Assembly: GCF_036867195.1 (NCBI RefSeq)
Contig: NZ_JBAJII010000001.1
Coordinates: forward strand, 1,364,001-1,428,000
Reading direction: 5' to 3'
Source of the DNA: Arthrobacter sp. Soc17.1.1.1
GTDB lineage: Bacteria; Actinomycetota; Actinomycetes; Actinomycetales; Micrococcaceae
DNA length: 64,000 nt
Shown here: piece by piece, positions 36,376-46,039 of the stretch
Numbering within the stretch: position 1 is the first letter of the stretch
Layout of the letters: each line of letters begins with the position of its first letter
Program-made: the position numbers and the translations under genes
The notes under the pieces: generated by a model
What the model was told of the DNA's origin: nothing
The model's database searches: none
What the model saw: the letters and a program-made list of their open reading frames with translations, nothing else

Positions 36376-37337
36376 GGCTGCTCCTTCTCTGCGTTCGGTG
36401 CGGGTGCGGGTGCTGATGCGGGTGGGCGTGTGCGGACGCCGTCCGGCACCTCGAAGTTGAACACGGAGGAGTCGAAGCGGTTGTACCCCTCGTAGTCCAC
36501 CAGGTCGTAGAGCCGGCTGCGCGTCTGCATGTCGCCCACGACGCCCTCCTGCGTGCCGTGGGCCCTGATCGAGTCCAGCGTACGCTCGGCGGCGCCCATC
36601 GCACTGCGCAGCAGGGTCACCGGGTAGATGACCAGGGTGACGCCCACCTCCTGGAGCTGGTCGGCCGTGAACAGCGAGCTCTTGCCGAACTCCGTCATGT
36701 TGGCGAGGATCGGCACGTCGACGGCCTCGCGGATGGCCCGGAACTCGTCGAGGCTGCGCATGGCCTCGGGGAAGATGGCGTCCGCCCCGGCGTCGACGAG
36801 CGCGCGGGAGCGGTCCTGCGTGGCCTCGAGGGTGTCCGTGCCGCGGATGTCGGTGCGGGCCATGATGAGGAAGTTCGGGTCGCGGCGGGCGTCGGCGGCG
36901 GCGCGGATGCGCTTGACGGCCGTCTCCAGGTCGACGACGTTCTTCCCGTCCAGGTGGCCGCACCGCTTCGGGTTGAACTGGTCCTCGATGTGGCAGCCGG
37001 CGAGGCCTGCGTTCTCGAGTTCCTGCACGCTGCGGGCCACGTTCATGGGTTCGCCGAAGCCCGTGTCGGCGTCGACGATGCACGGCAGGTCCGTCATGCG
37101 TGCGATCTGCCCGGCGCGGTGCGCCACCTCCGTCAGGGTGGTCAGGCCGATGTCCGGCAGGCCGAGGTCGGCGGCGATCACGGCGCCGGAGATGTACACG
37201 CCGTCGAAGCCCTTGTCGCCGATCAGGCGGGCGGACAGGGGGTTGAAGGCCCCGGGGAACTGCTGCAGGCTGCCGGAGGCCAGCCCGTCCCGGAGGTCCC
37301 GGCGCTTCTGCTCGGGGGTGATGCTCGAGTACAGCAC
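36372..37337 (-). CDS. prpB: 2-methylisocitrate lyase
   Basis: 321-aa isocitrate-lyase-superfamily enzyme that splits 2-methylisocitrate to pyruvate and succinate. The active-site signature is KRCGHLDGK, with metal-binding residues in VDADTGFG and IEDQFNPKRC, and MARTDIRGTD. The C-terminal ~20 residues are Pro/Ala-rich. The GTG start has a good AGGAGG 7-8 nt upstream and lies 8 nt from the prpD stop. Confidence 0.95.
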   Translation of the reverse strand: MLYSSITPEQKRRDLRDGLASGSLQQFPGAFNPLSARLIGDKGFDGVYISGAVIAADLGLPDIGLTTLTEVAHRAGQIARMTDLPCIVDADTGFGEPMNVARSVQELENAGLAGCHIEDQFNPKRCGHLDGKNVVDLETAVKRIRAAADARRDPNFLIMARTDIRGTDTLEATQDRSRALVDAGADAIFPEAMRSLDEFRAIREAVDVPILANMTEFGKSSLFTADQLQEVGVTLVIYPVTLLRSAMGAAERTLDSIRAHGTQEGVVGDMQTRSRLYDLVDYEGYNRFDSSVFNFEVPDGVRTRPPASAPAPAPNAEKEQP

Positions 37338-37345
37338 GGCGCCTC

Positions 37346-38866
37346 CTACAGCAGTCCCTGCGGCGCGCCGGCCGCGTCGACGAGACCGGGGCGGGCCACG
37401 ATGTTCAGCTGTCCCAGCGATCCGGCCGGCAGGTCGGGCAGCTGCCCGACGGCGGCGAGGAAACGCTCGAGCTCCGCGTCCTCGACGATGCCCGCCGCGA
37501 GCATGCGCAGCTTGGCGACGTAGTCGGCGCGGGCGAACGGCCGGGCGCCGAGCGGGTGGGCGTCGGCGACGGCGATCTCGTCGGTGATCACGGTGCCGTC
37601 CGTGAGGGTGATCTCCACCCGGCCGCCGAACGCCTTCTCCGCGATGTCCAGGGAGTGGTAGCGGCGCGTCCACTCGGGGTCCTCGAGCGTGGTCACCTTG
37701 TGCCACAGCGCGACGGTGTCCGGGCGTGCCGCGCGGTCGGGCGCGTAGGAATCCTCGTGGTGCCAGCGGCCGTCCTGGAGCGCCACGGTGAAGATGTACG
37801 GGATGGAGTGGTCGAGGGTCTCCCGTGAGGCCGCGGGGTCGTACTTCTGCGGGTCGTTGGCGCCGGAGCCGATGACGTAGTGCGTGTGGTGGGAGGTGTG
37901 GATGACCACGGAGGCGACGTTGTCCGGATCCGTGGCCTCGGGGTGCGTCCCGTGCAGGCGGCGGGCGAGGTCGATCCAGGCCTGGGCCTGGTACTCGGCC
38001 GAGTGCTCCTTGGTATAGGTGTCGAGGATGGCGCGCTTCGGTTCGCCCTGCGCCGGGAGCGGCACCTCGTAGGCCGCGTCCGGCCCGTCGAGGAGCCAGG
38101 CGATCACGCCGTCCTCGCCCTCGTAGATGGGTGTGGGGGACGTCTGCCCGCGCATGGCACGGTCCACGGCCTCGACGGCCATCTTCCCGGCGAAGGCCGG
38201 GGCGTGCGCCTTCCACGTGGAGATCTCGCCCTTGCGCGACTGGCGGGTCGCCGTCGTCGTGTGCAGTGCCTGGCCGACGGCATGGAAGACGACGTCCGGG
38301 TCCAGGTTCAGGAGGGTGCCGATACCCGCCGCTGCGGACGGCCCGAGGTGCGCCACGTGGTCGATCTTGTGCTCGTGGAGGCAGATGGCCTTCACGAGGT
38401 CCACCTGGATCTCGTAGCCGGTGGCCAGCGCGCGGACGAGGTCCCTGCCCGAGGCGCCCGTGTGCTGGGCCGCGGCGAGGATGGGCGGGATGTTGTCGCC
38501 GGGGTGCGAGTAGTCCGCGGCGAGGAACGTGTCGTGGTAGTCGAGTTCGCGCACGGCGACGCCGTTGGCCCACGCCGCCCACTCGGCCGAGACGGGGGAG
38601 TCGACGCCGAACACCGCGGCGCCCGCTCCGTGTGCGGAGACCGGGTGGCTGAGCGCCTGCGCCCGGGCGGCGACGACGGGCGCCCGCGTCAGCGACGCGA
38701 TGGCCACGGACGCGTTGTCGATGATCCGGTTGATGACCATGTCCGTCACCTCGGGCGTCACCTCGACGGGATCGGCGGCGACCTGCGCGATCTTCCAGGC
38801 GAGCTGCCCGGTGCGGGGGAGGTTCTCCTCGCTGCGGTGGACGCGGACGGGATGGAGTTCAACCAT
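37346..38866 (-). CDS. prpD: 2-methylcitrate dehydratase
   Basis: 506-aa member of the MmgE/PrpD family, which dehydrates 2-methylcitrate. It shows the family features [40 protein letters not shown] and [14 protein letters not shown]. Its length is normal. The ATG at 38866 has AGAGGA 7 nt upstream. The frame is open far beyond this but there runs antisense to prpE. It overlaps gntR by 8 nt. Confidence 0.95.
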   Translation of the reverse strand: MVELHPVRVHRSEENLPRTGQLAWKIAQVAADPVEVTPEVTDMVINRIIDNASVAIASLTRAPVVAARAQALSHPVSAHGAGAAVFGVDSPVSAEWAAWANGVAVRELDYHDTFLAADYSHPGDNIPPILAAAQHTGASGRDLVRALATGYEIQVDLVKAICLHEHKIDHVAHLGPSAAAGIGTLLNLDPDVVFHAVGQALHTTTATRQSRKGEISTWKAHAPAFAGKMAVEAVDRAMRGQTSPTPIYEGEDGVIAWLLDGPDAAYEVPLPAQGEPKRAILDTYTKEHSAEYQAQAWIDLARRLHGTHPEATDPDNVASVVIHTSHHTHYVIGSGANDPQKYDPAASRETLDHSIPYIFTVALQDGRWHHEDSYAPDRAARPDTVALWHKVTTLEDPEWTRRYHSLDIAEKAFGGRVEITLTDGTVITDEIAVADAHPLGARPFARADYVAKLRMLAAGIVEDAELERFLAAVGQLPDLPAGSLGQLNIVARPGLVDAAGAPQGLL

Positions 38867-39548
38867 GGTGTTCCTCTCGGTGGTGCAGGGCTGGTTCAGT
38901 CGGTGGCCGCGGGTCCCCGGTGGGGGAGAGCAGGTGCTGCAGGCTGTGGTGGAGATGGACCCGCATGGACGCCTCGGCGAGGTCGGCGTTGCCGGCGGCC
39001 AGCGCCCGGGCGATCTGCTCGTGTTCCCGGGCCGAGGCGAGGAGCCGCGCCGGGTTGTCCTGGGCGAGGCGGCGGGCCCGGGCGAGGTGTGTGCGGATCG
39101 GCTTCTGCGCCTGCAGCAGGTACCGGTTCCCGGCGGCGTCGTCGATGCACTCGTCGAGCCGGGCGACGAGCGCGTAGTAGGCGTCCCGGTCGCCGTCGCC
39201 GTCCCCGAGGAGCCGGCCGGCACGGGCGAACTCGTCGGCGAGCGCGATGAAGACGGTCCGGTCGCCGCGCACGGCCGCGAGGCGCACCGCGGCGCATTCG
39301 AGCGGCAGGCGGACCTCGAACACGTCGGTGACCGCTGCGAGGGAGATGGCGGAGACGACGACGCCGCGGCCGGCATGCGGTGCGGCGAGCCCCTCGGCGA
39401 CGAGCCGGGAGAGCGCCTCACGCAGGGGGGTGCGTGAGACGCCGAGCCGCGCGGACTGCTCCACCTCCGCCAGCACGTCACCGGGGGAGAGGCGCCACTC
39501 CACGATGTCGGCCCGGAGCAGGGCATAGGCGCGATCGCTGGCCCGCAT
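38859..39548 (-). CDS. GntR-family (FCD) transcriptional regulator of the prp cluster
   Basis: 229 aa. The winged helix-turn-helix (about residues 1-68) contains [20 protein letters not shown]. The all-helical FCD ligand domain has metal-ligand histidines in [10 protein letters not shown] and [12 protein letters not shown]. The ATG at 39548 was chosen because upstream residues are not family-like. It is the first gene of the gntR-prpDBC unit and lies opposite prpE, so it probably controls both, sensing a C3 or methylcitrate-pathway acid. This is inference. It differs from the PrpR regulators of enterobacteria and mycobacteria. Confidence 0.85.
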   Translation of the reverse strand: MRASDRAYALLRADIVEWRLSPGDVLAEVEQSARLGVSRTPLREALSRLVAEGLAAPHAGRGVVVSAISLAAVTDVFEVRLPLECAAVRLAAVRGDRTVFIALADEFARAGRLLGDGDGDRDAYYALVARLDECIDDAAGNRYLLQAQKPIRTHLARARRLAQDNPARLLASAREHEQIARALAAGNADLAEASMRVHLHHSLQHLLSPTGDPRPPTEPALHHREEHHG

Positions 39549-39602
39549 CCCCGCCCCCTTCCACGTCCTGGTTCCGGCCCGGCATGAGCTGGTACCGACC
39601 CC

Positions 39603-39631
39603 AATGTATGCAAAGCCGGGCTCCTGTACAA
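39603..39631 (-). promoter_or_regulatory. Putative promoter of gntR-prpDBC
   Basis: On the minus strand, -35 TTGTAC (39631-39626), a 17-nt spacer and -10 TACATT (39608-39603), about 55 nt before the gntR ATG. A GntR-like half-palindrome overlaps the -10. Confidence 0.5.
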
Positions 39632-39675
39632 GAAATCGCCGACAGCCACCCTGAAAGGCGCCCTCTCTGTATACA
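39605..39675. promoter_or_regulatory. Putative GntR operators in the prp divergent region
   Basis: Perfect palindrome TGTATACA (39668-39675) and one-mismatch copy TGTATGCA (39605-39612), 63 bp apart centre to centre (about six helical turns), with TGTACA (39625-39630) between them. Such GTATAC-centred palindromes are typical of FCD-type GntR regulators. One site covers the gntR -10, and the other precedes prpE. Confidence 0.5.
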
Positions 39676-39727
39676 CGAGGCAATGAGGAATACTGATCCT
39701 CACGATTCCGCGCGACGAAGGGCGATC

Positions 39728-41671
39728 ATGGCCGCAGAACACGATGCCGGACCCGGGGCGCTCCCCGGACAGGACTACCGCCGGCTGCACGCCGGCAGTC
39801 TCGCTGACCCGGAGCGCTTCTGGCTCGACGCTGCGGGCTCCGTCGACTGGACGACCCCGCCCGAGGTCGCCGTGGACGGCTCGGCCGCCCCGCTGTACCG
39901 GTGGTTCCCCGGCGCGTCGCTCAACACGAGCTACAACGCCCTCGACCGCCACGTCGAGGCCGGCCGGGGCGGTCAGGCGGCCCTCGTGTACGACTCCGCG
40001 ATGCTCGGCACCTCCCGCACCCTCACCTACGCCGAACTCCGGGACGAGGTCGCCGTGTTCGCCGGGGTGCTCGCAGCTCTCGGCGTCGGCAAGGGCGACA
40101 GGGTCCTCATCTACCTTCCGATGATCCCCGAGGCCGCCGTGGCCATGCTCGCCTGCGCCCGGATCGGCGCGATCCACTCCGTGGTCTTCGGTGGCTTCGC
40201 CGCCACCGAGCTGGCCGCCCGCATCCGGGACGCCCGACCCTCGGCGATCGTGACGGCGGACGGCGGGATCGAACCCGCCCGGCGCGTCGAGTACCTCCCG
40301 GCCGTGCAGCAGGCGCTCGCGCTCGCCGACAGCGCGGCGACGCCGGTGGTGGTGAAGGCGCGCGCGGGGTTCGGCCACGGTGTCGCGGAGTACCGGGAGG
40401 CCGGGACGCGCTGGCTGGACTGGGATGAGGCCGCCGCCGCGGCAGAGGCCGTCCCGCCCGTCGAGGTGGCAGCGACCGACCCGCTCTACATCCTCTACAC
40501 CTCCGGCACCACCGGTTCCCCGAAGGGAGTGGTGCGCGACAACGGCGGGCACGCCGTCGCGCTGACCTGGTCCATGCGGGCGATCTTCGGCGCGGGTCCG
40601 GGGGACACGATGCTGACGGCGTCCGACGTCGGCTGGGTGGTGGGCCACTCCTACATCGTCTACGGGCCACTGCTGGCCGGCGCCACGACCGTCCTGTACG
40701 AGGGCAAGCCCGTGGGCACCCCCGACGCCGGCGTCTTCGGGCGCCTGGTCGAACAGCACCGCGTCACGGTGCTGTTCACCGCGCCCACCGCGCTCCGCAC
40801 CGTGCGGCGGGCGGACCCCACCGGTGCGGCCGTGCGGTCCCACGACCTGTCCTCGCTCCGGACGCTCTTCTCGGCCGGGGAGCGGCTCGACACCGGCACC
40901 TCGGCGTGGATCGGCGACGTCCTCGGCGTGCCCGTCGTGGACAACTGGTGGCAGACGGAGACCGGGTGGCCCATCTGCGCCAACCCCCGCGGGCTGGGCG
41001 GTGTCCCGCTGAAGGCCGGCTCGCCGTCGCTGCCCTCGCCCGGGTTCGACGTCGCCGTCCTCGACACCGGCGGGTCCCCGGTGCCGGCCGGGACCGAGGG
41101 GAGCATCGCCCTGCGCCTCCCGCTGCCGCCCGGCACCCTGACCACGCTGTGGGGCAGCGACGAGCGCTACCGGAACGCCTATCTCGGGGACTTCGAGGGC
41201 TTCTACACGAGCGGCGACTCCGGCTACCTGGACGAGGACGGCTACCTGTTCGTCATGGGGCGTACGGACGACGTCATCAACGTGGCCGGCCACCGGCTCT
41301 CGACCGGCGCGATCGAGCAGGTGATCGCACAGCATCCGGCCGTGGCCGAGTGCGCCGTCCTCGGCCTGCCGGATCCCGTGAAGGGACAGCGCGCCGGAGC
41401 CTACGTGGTCCTGAAGGCGGGCGCCGCCGTCGACCCGGTGGCGCTCGAGGCCGAACTGGCGGCGATGGTGCGCCGCAGCATCGGGCCCGTGGCCGATGTC
41501 CGGAGCGCCGTCGTCGTGGACGCGCTGCCGAAGACGCGCTCCGGCAAGATCCTCCGGAAGACGATGCGCCAGATGGCGGCGGGCGACGCCTACGCGGTGC
41601 CCTCCACCATCGAGGACCCCTCGGTGCTCGAGGCCCTGGAGCCCCTGCTGCGCCCGCCGGCGGAGGGGTGA
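39728..41671 (+). CDS. prpE: Propionyl-CoA synthetase (AMP-forming acyl-CoA synthetase)
   Basis: 647-aa adenylate-forming enzyme of the AcsA/PrpE group that activates propionate for the methylcitrate cycle. The P-loop is [11 protein letters not shown] near residues 257-267. [12 protein letters not shown] and the acylatable lysine in [10 protein letters not shown] near residue 605 are intact. The ATG at 39728 has GAAGGG 5 nt upstream. An ATG at 39683 would add 15 residues. It is divergent from gntR-prpDBC, which makes propionate the most likely substrate, though acetate or another short acid is possible. Confidence 0.88.
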   Translation: MAAEHDAGPGALPGQDYRRLHAGSLADPERFWLDAAGSVDWTTPPEVAVDGSAAPLYRWFPGASLNTSYNALDRHVEAGRGGQAALVYDSAMLGTSRTLTYAELRDEVAVFAGVLAALGVGKGDRVLIYLPMIPEAAVAMLACARIGAIHSVVFGGFAATELAARIRDARPSAIVTADGGIEPARRVEYLPAVQQALALADSAATPVVVKARAGFGHGVAEYREAGTRWLDWDEAAAAAEAVPPVEVAATDPLYILYTSGTTGSPKGVVRDNGGHAVALTWSMRAIFGAGPGDTMLTASDVGWVVGHSYIVYGPLLAGATTVLYEGKPVGTPDAGVFGRLVEQHRVTVLFTAPTALRTVRRADPTGAAVRSHDLSSLRTLFSAGERLDTGTSAWIGDVLGVPVVDNWWQTETGWPICANPRGLGGVPLKAGSPSLPSPGFDVAVLDTGGSPVPAGTEGSIALRLPLPPGTLTTLWGSDERYRNAYLGDFEGFYTSGDSGYLDEDGYLFVMGRTDDVINVAGHRLSTGAIEQVIAQHPAVAECAVLGLPDPVKGQRAGAYVVLKAGAAVDPVALEAELAAMVRRSIGPVADVRSAVVVDALPKTRSGKILRKTMRQMAAGDAYAVPSTIEDPSVLEALEPLLRPPAEG

Positions 41672-41677
41672 CGCGGG

Positions 41678-42397
41678 TCAGCGGTCCGCCGCGTTGCGCT
41701 CCCAGCTGTACTCGAACTCCGGGCGCCCCCGGGTGCCGTACCGGGGTGTGCGCAGGACCGACTGCTGGTCGGCGAGGTATTCGAGATAGCGGCGCGCGGT
41801 GACCCGGGAGATGGACAGGGCCTCCGACACCTCGACGGCGGAGGTGGGTGCGGAGAGCTCCCTGAGGAGCCGGGACACCGCGCGCAGCGTCTCCGGGGAG
41901 AGTCCCTTCGGCAGCGCGGCCGCCGTGGCCGGACGCAGGGACGCGAAGGCGGAGTCGACCTCCGCCTGCGTGGTGGTAGAGGCCTGCTCCACGAGGTTCC
42001 GGCGGAACTCGCGGTAGGCGCCGAGCTTGTCGCTGAACGCCGCGTAGGTGAACGGCTTGATGAGGTACTGCACGATCCCGGACGAGATGGCCGAGCGCAC
42101 CACCTGCAGGTCCCGTACGGCGGTGATGACGACGATGTCCACCGGCAGGCCGAGGCCGCGGACGCGGCGCACGATGTCCAGCCCGTGCGCGTCCGGCAGA
42201 TTCATGTCCAGCAGCATGAGGTCCACGGCGGGAGCCCGTCCCTGACCGTCCCCGGCGAGGCGCAGGAACGCCGCGAGTTCGGCTCCGCTCCGTGCGATCC
42301 CGGCGAGTTCGAAGCCCTCCAGCCTCCGCACGTACTCCGCGTGGGCATCCGCGGCCACGGGGTCGTCCTCCACGACGAGGACGCGGATGGCGCTCAC
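41678..42397 (-). CDS. CitB/DcuR-type response regulator
   Basis: 239 aa. The receiver domain has the phosphorylation aspartate in LMLLDMNLPDAHG, acidic pocket VVEDDP, and lysine in YLIKPFTYAAF. The C-terminal helix-turn-helix (SAVEVSEALSISRVTARRYL) is of the CitB/DpiA/DcuR kind that answers citrate or C4-dicarboxylates. Its start overlaps the kinase stop by 4 nt. It is convergent with prpE, with 6 nt between them. Confidence 0.9.
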   Translation of the reverse strand: MSAIRVLVVEDDPVAADAHAEYVRRLEGFELAGIARSGAELAAFLRLAGDGQGRAPAVDLMLLDMNLPDAHGLDIVRRVRGLGLPVDIVVITAVRDLQVVRSAISSGIVQYLIKPFTYAAFSDKLGAYREFRRNLVEQASTTTQAEVDSAFASLRPATAAALPKGLSPETLRAVSRLLRELSAPTSAVEVSEALSISRVTARRYLEYLADQQSVLRTPRYGTRGRPEFEYSWERNAADR

Positions 42398-44124
42398 GCC
42401 CTGCCCCCGCCGTCGGCGCCCTGCGGCACGGCCGGACCGCTGCCGGCGGCGCCCGGAGAGCGTCCCGCGGCGGCGCCGGGAGTCCCGGGAGTCCCGGGAC
42501 CTCCGGCGCCGCCGGGCAGGGGGAGGAGCACCGAAAACCGCGCACCGCCGTCGTCGCCGTCCGTCACCTCGATCGACCCGCCGAAACGCTCCACCGCCTG
42601 CCGGACGAGGGCGAGCCCGATCCCGCGGTCCGCGCCCCCCGCCGTGCCCGGGGCCTTGGTGCTGTAGCCGAACGCGAACACCCTGGCCTTCTCGGAGTCG
42701 GGCAGCCCGTTGCCGCTGTCCTCCACGACGATCTCCAGGCCGGGCACGGCGTCGCCTGTCCGCCGAACGGTGAGCACCACGCGGGGTTCCCCGGAGGAGG
42801 CGGCCTCGTCGAACGCGTTGTCGAGGAGGTTGCCGATGATCGTGACGAGGTCCACCGGGTTGAGCGCACCGGCCCGGGCGTCCGGGGCGATGTCGGTGAT
42901 CAGCTCGATCCCGCGCTCGTTGGCCTGCGCCGCCTTGCCCACCAGCAGGGCCGCGATGAACGGCTCGTCGACGGCCTGGACCACCTCGTCCGTCAGGCGC
43001 TGCGACTGCTGCAGGTCCCGCGTGGCGAACTCCAGTGCATCCGCGCTCCGGCCGAGCTCCACCAGCGACACGATGGTGTGCAGACGGTTGGCATGCTCGT
43101 GGGTCTGCGAGCGCAGCGCGTCGGTGAGCGTGCGCATGGTCTGGACCTGCCCCGTGAGCGCCTCGATGTCGGTGTGGTCGCGCAGGGTCGTCACGGTGCC
43201 CAGCGCCGCCTGCTCGTGTGTCCCCCGACCCGCGGGGGTCGGCCGGACCGCAGGTTCCTGATCGACCACCAGCACGCGGGTGGCCGTGAGGTGCACCTCG
43301 TCGTGGGCCCGACGGCCCGACACGAGGAGCTCGCGCAGCGACGGTGGCACGGCCAGGCCCGACGCCGGGACCGGCTCCTGCGTGCCGTCCAGTCCGAGGA
43401 GGCGGGCGGCCTGGTCGTTGTAGAGCACGAGGCGCCCGTCGGCGTCCGTCAGCAGCAGACCCTCCCGGACGGAGTGGAGGACGGCGTCGTGGAACACGAA
43501 GGTGCGCGACAGTTCCGCCGGCCCCATGCCCAGCGTGGCCGTCTGCAGGCGCCGGCTCAGCAGGAACGAGGCGAGGGCGCCGAGCGCCAGGGCGCCGAGC
43601 GCGACGAGCGCGACGAGGGGGAGCTGCGCGTTGCGGGCGATGGCGGCCCGGTCCACGGTGATGCCGGAGGCGACCATCGCGCGGACCGTCCCGTCACCGT
43701 CGACCACCGGGACGATCGAGCGGATCGACGGCCCCAGGGTCCCCGCGTACGTCTCGGTGTGCGTCCGGCCGGCCAGGGCCTCGGCGACCGAGCCGATGTA
43801 CGGCCTGCCGATCTGCTCGGGGTTGCGATGCGTGAACCGGGTACGGTCCGTGCCCATGATGGTGATGAAGTCCACGCCCAGGCGGTCCATCACCTCGACG
43901 GCGTAGGGCTGCAGGGTCGCGGAGGGGTCGGGTCCCTCCACCGCGTCCAGGACGGCCGGATCCAGTGCGATGGCGGTGGACACGGCGACCATGCGCTCGC
44001 CCGCGGCGTCATTGACGCCACGGGCGGCATCCGCGTAGAGGATCACGGACAGCGACGCCGAGAGCACCAGGACGAACAGGAGCTGGGCCAGGAAGACCTG
44101 TCGGGCGAGACTCCATCGACTCAC
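42394..44124 (-). CDS. CitA/DcuS-type sensor histidine kinase
   Basis: 576-aa membrane kinase. TM1 is near residues 8-30, an extracytoplasmic PDC-like sensor domain spans about 31-164, and TM2 is at about 165-188. A cytoplasmic PAS domain follows (VREGLLLTDADGRLVLYNDQ). The phosphoacceptor box is QTHEHANRLH near 341, of the DcuS/CitA type, and the HATPase has NLLDNAFDEA and GNGLPDSEKARVF. A Gly/Pro/Ala-rich tail ends the protein. The GTG at 44124 gives an N-terminus starting just before TM1. It is paired with the CitB-type regulator and divergent from dctA, the usual arrangement for dicarboxylate sensing. Confidence 0.9.
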   Translation of the reverse strand: MSRWSLARQVFLAQLLFVLVLSASLSVILYADAARGVNDAAGERMVAVSTAIALDPAVLDAVEGPDPSATLQPYAVEVMDRLGVDFITIMGTDRTRFTHRNPEQIGRPYIGSVAEALAGRTHTETYAGTLGPSIRSIVPVVDGDGTVRAMVASGITVDRAAIARNAQLPLVALVALGALALGALASFLLSRRLQTATLGMGPAELSRTFVFHDAVLHSVREGLLLTDADGRLVLYNDQAARLLGLDGTQEPVPASGLAVPPSLRELLVSGRRAHDEVHLTATRVLVVDQEPAVRPTPAGRGTHEQAALGTVTTLRDHTDIEALTGQVQTMRTLTDALRSQTHEHANRLHTIVSLVELGRSADALEFATRDLQQSQRLTDEVVQAVDEPFIAALLVGKAAQANERGIELITDIAPDARAGALNPVDLVTIIGNLLDNAFDEAASSGEPRVVLTVRRTGDAVPGLEIVVEDSGNGLPDSEKARVFAFGYSTKAPGTAGGADRGIGLALVRQAVERFGGSIEVTDGDDGGARFSVLLPLPGGAGGPGTPGTPGAAAGRSPGAAGSGPAVPQGADGGGRA

Positions 44125-44344
44125 GCGGCGATCCTGCTCCTTCCGACGTCTCCAGGCGGGCGGCGCCCGGCACATCCTGCGGGGCGCGCCGACCACGACC
44201 AGTATGAACTCAATCGTGATGCCGGTCACTCCCGCTGTCATGATGGAGCCAACCGAACAACACTACGCTCCCTGGTCAGACCCCCCGACGAAGAACGACC
44301 TTCGCGGCCGGCGCCCCCGGGCAGCGGACACCAAGGGAGACACC

Positions 44345-45748
44345 ATGGCCATCGCATCGTCGCGGTCCGACTCAGGGCCAGCACAGCCCCGCAAGAGGGT
44401 CGACAGGACCCACTTCCTCTACATCGCGGTCATCGTCGCCGTCGTCCTCGGCGCGATCCTCGGGCTCACCGCACCCGAGTTCGCCAAGGCGCTCAAGCCG
44501 CTCGGGACCGGTTTCATCAACCTCATCAAGATGATGATCGCCCCGATCATCTTCTGCACCATCGTGCTGGGCGTCGGGTCCATCGCGAAGGCGGCCACGG
44601 TGGGCAAGGTCGGCGGCCTCGCGCTCGCCTACTTCATGATCATGTCGACCTTCGCGCTCGCCATCGGCCTCGTGGTCGGCAACCTCATCAACCCGGGCGA
44701 AGGCCTGGACATCTCGTCGTCGACGTACGAACTCCCCGCCACCGCCGAGGGCGCACCCGAGGGCACCGTCGGCTTCCTCCTGAGCATCATCCCGACCACG
44801 CTGCTGTCCGCCCTGACGGGCCCCAGCATCCTGCAGACACTGTTCGTCGCGCTGCTCGTCGGCTTCGCACTGCAGAAGATGGGCTCCGCCGGCACGCCGG
44901 TCCTCCGCGGCATCGGCCACATCCAGGCGCTCGTGTTCCGCATCCTCATCATGATCATGTGGCTCGCCCCGATCGGTGCCTTCGGCGCCATCGCAGCGGT
45001 CGTCGGGGAGACCGGCGTGCAGGCGATCGTCAGCATGGCGACGCTCATGATCGCGTTCTACATCACCTGTGCCCTGTTCATCGTGGTCATCCTCGGCGGG
45101 CTCCTGAAGATCGTGACCGGCGTCAACATCTTCAAGCTGATGAAGTACCTGGGCCGGGAGTACCTGCTGATCTTCAGCACCTCCTCCTCCGAGGCCGCGC
45201 TGCCCCGCCTGATCGCGAAGATGGAGCACGTCGGTGTCTCCAGGCCCGTCGTCGGCGTGACCGTCCCTACGGGCTACTCCTTCAACCTCGACGGCACCGC
45301 GATCTACCTCACCATGGCGGCCCTCTTCGTCGCGGAGGCACTCGGCAAGCCGCTGGCCCTCGGTGAGCAGATCTCCCTGCTGGTCTTCATGATCATCGCC
45401 TCGAAGGGCGCCGCAGGCGTCACGGGTGCCGGTCTGGCGACCCTCGCCGGCGGCCTGCAGTCCCACCGCCCCGACCTGGTCGACGGCGTCGGCCTGATCG
45501 TCGGCATCGACCGTTTCATGTCCGAGGCACGTGCACTGACGAACTTCACCGGGAACGCCGTGGCCACGGTGCTCATAGGCACCTGGACCAGGGAGATCGA
45601 CCGGGCCCGCGTCGACGAGGTCCTCGAGGGACGCCTTCCCTTCGACGAGGCCACGATGACCACGGATCACCGCTTCGAGAACGACGACGTCGAGGCCGGT
45701 GCCGAGGCGACGACCGACGCCGCGGTGCGCGGGACCAGCGCCCGCTGA
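44345..45748 (+). CDS. Dicarboxylate:cation symporter, DctA/GltP (DAACS) family
   Basis: 467-aa integral membrane carrier, probably importing C4-dicarboxylates with protons or sodium. Family marks are IKMMIAPIIFCTIVLGVGSI, FSTSSSEAALPRL, the substrate-site segment PTGYSFNLDGTAIY, and SKGAAGVTGAG. Both re-entrant loops and the helix count fit the family. The ATG at 44345 follows AAGGGAGAC. A possible -10 TACGCT is at 44264-44269. It lies divergent to the CitAB-like pair, so it is the likely target of that system. Glutamate transport is the main alternative. Confidence 0.88.
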   Translation: MAIASSRSDSGPAQPRKRVDRTHFLYIAVIVAVVLGAILGLTAPEFAKALKPLGTGFINLIKMMIAPIIFCTIVLGVGSIAKAATVGKVGGLALAYFMIMSTFALAIGLVVGNLINPGEGLDISSSTYELPATAEGAPEGTVGFLLSIIPTTLLSALTGPSILQTLFVALLVGFALQKMGSAGTPVLRGIGHIQALVFRILIMIMWLAPIGAFGAIAAVVGETGVQAIVSMATLMIAFYITCALFIVVILGGLLKIVTGVNIFKLMKYLGREYLLIFSTSSSEAALPRLIAKMEHVGVSRPVVGVTVPTGYSFNLDGTAIYLTMAALFVAEALGKPLALGEQISLLVFMIIASKGAAGVTGAGLATLAGGLQSHRPDLVDGVGLIVGIDRFMSEARALTNFTGNAVATVLIGTWTREIDRARVDEVLEGRLPFDEATMTTDHRFENDDVEAGAEATTDAAVRGTSAR

Positions 45749-45773
45749 CGCGCCGACCCCTGAAAGCCCCTGC

Positions 45774-45810
45774 GACGGCGGCGCCCGGATCCCATCCGGC
45801 CGCCGCCGTC
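45774..45810 (+). terminator. Terminator after the dicarboxylate symporter gene
   Basis: Long hairpin: GACGGCGGC (45774-45782) with GCCGCCGTC (45802-45810), and inner CCGGAT with ATCCGG. The rest of 45811-46039 has no gene that I recognise. Confidence 0.75.
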
Positions 45811-46039
45811 GTCGTACAGGACGGCGTCCGGCGCCCGGCGCCGATGCCCACCGGTGCCCACCGCTCACCACCGATCCGGGAACGTTCTACCTCAGGTCGA
45901 GGTTCAAGGCTCGACGGCCGCCGGGCATCCGCCTTCGCGACCGTCGGGGCAGGCGTTGTACCGTTGACTAGAAGAAAAGCCGCTCGGACGCCGATTCTCG
46001 ACCGGCCGCACCGAATCTGATGGAAGCGTGGAGACATTC

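Noticed and set aside
38867..41335. N-terminal extension of the prpD frame on the minus strand
   Set aside because: The open frame continues antisense to prpE and across gntR. The family N-terminus and a ribosome site fix the prpD start at 38866.
42292..45366. 1,024-codon frame on the plus strand across the sensor kinase and transporter genes
   Set aside because: Antisense to the kinase and out of frame with dctA. A shadow of high-GC coding sequence.
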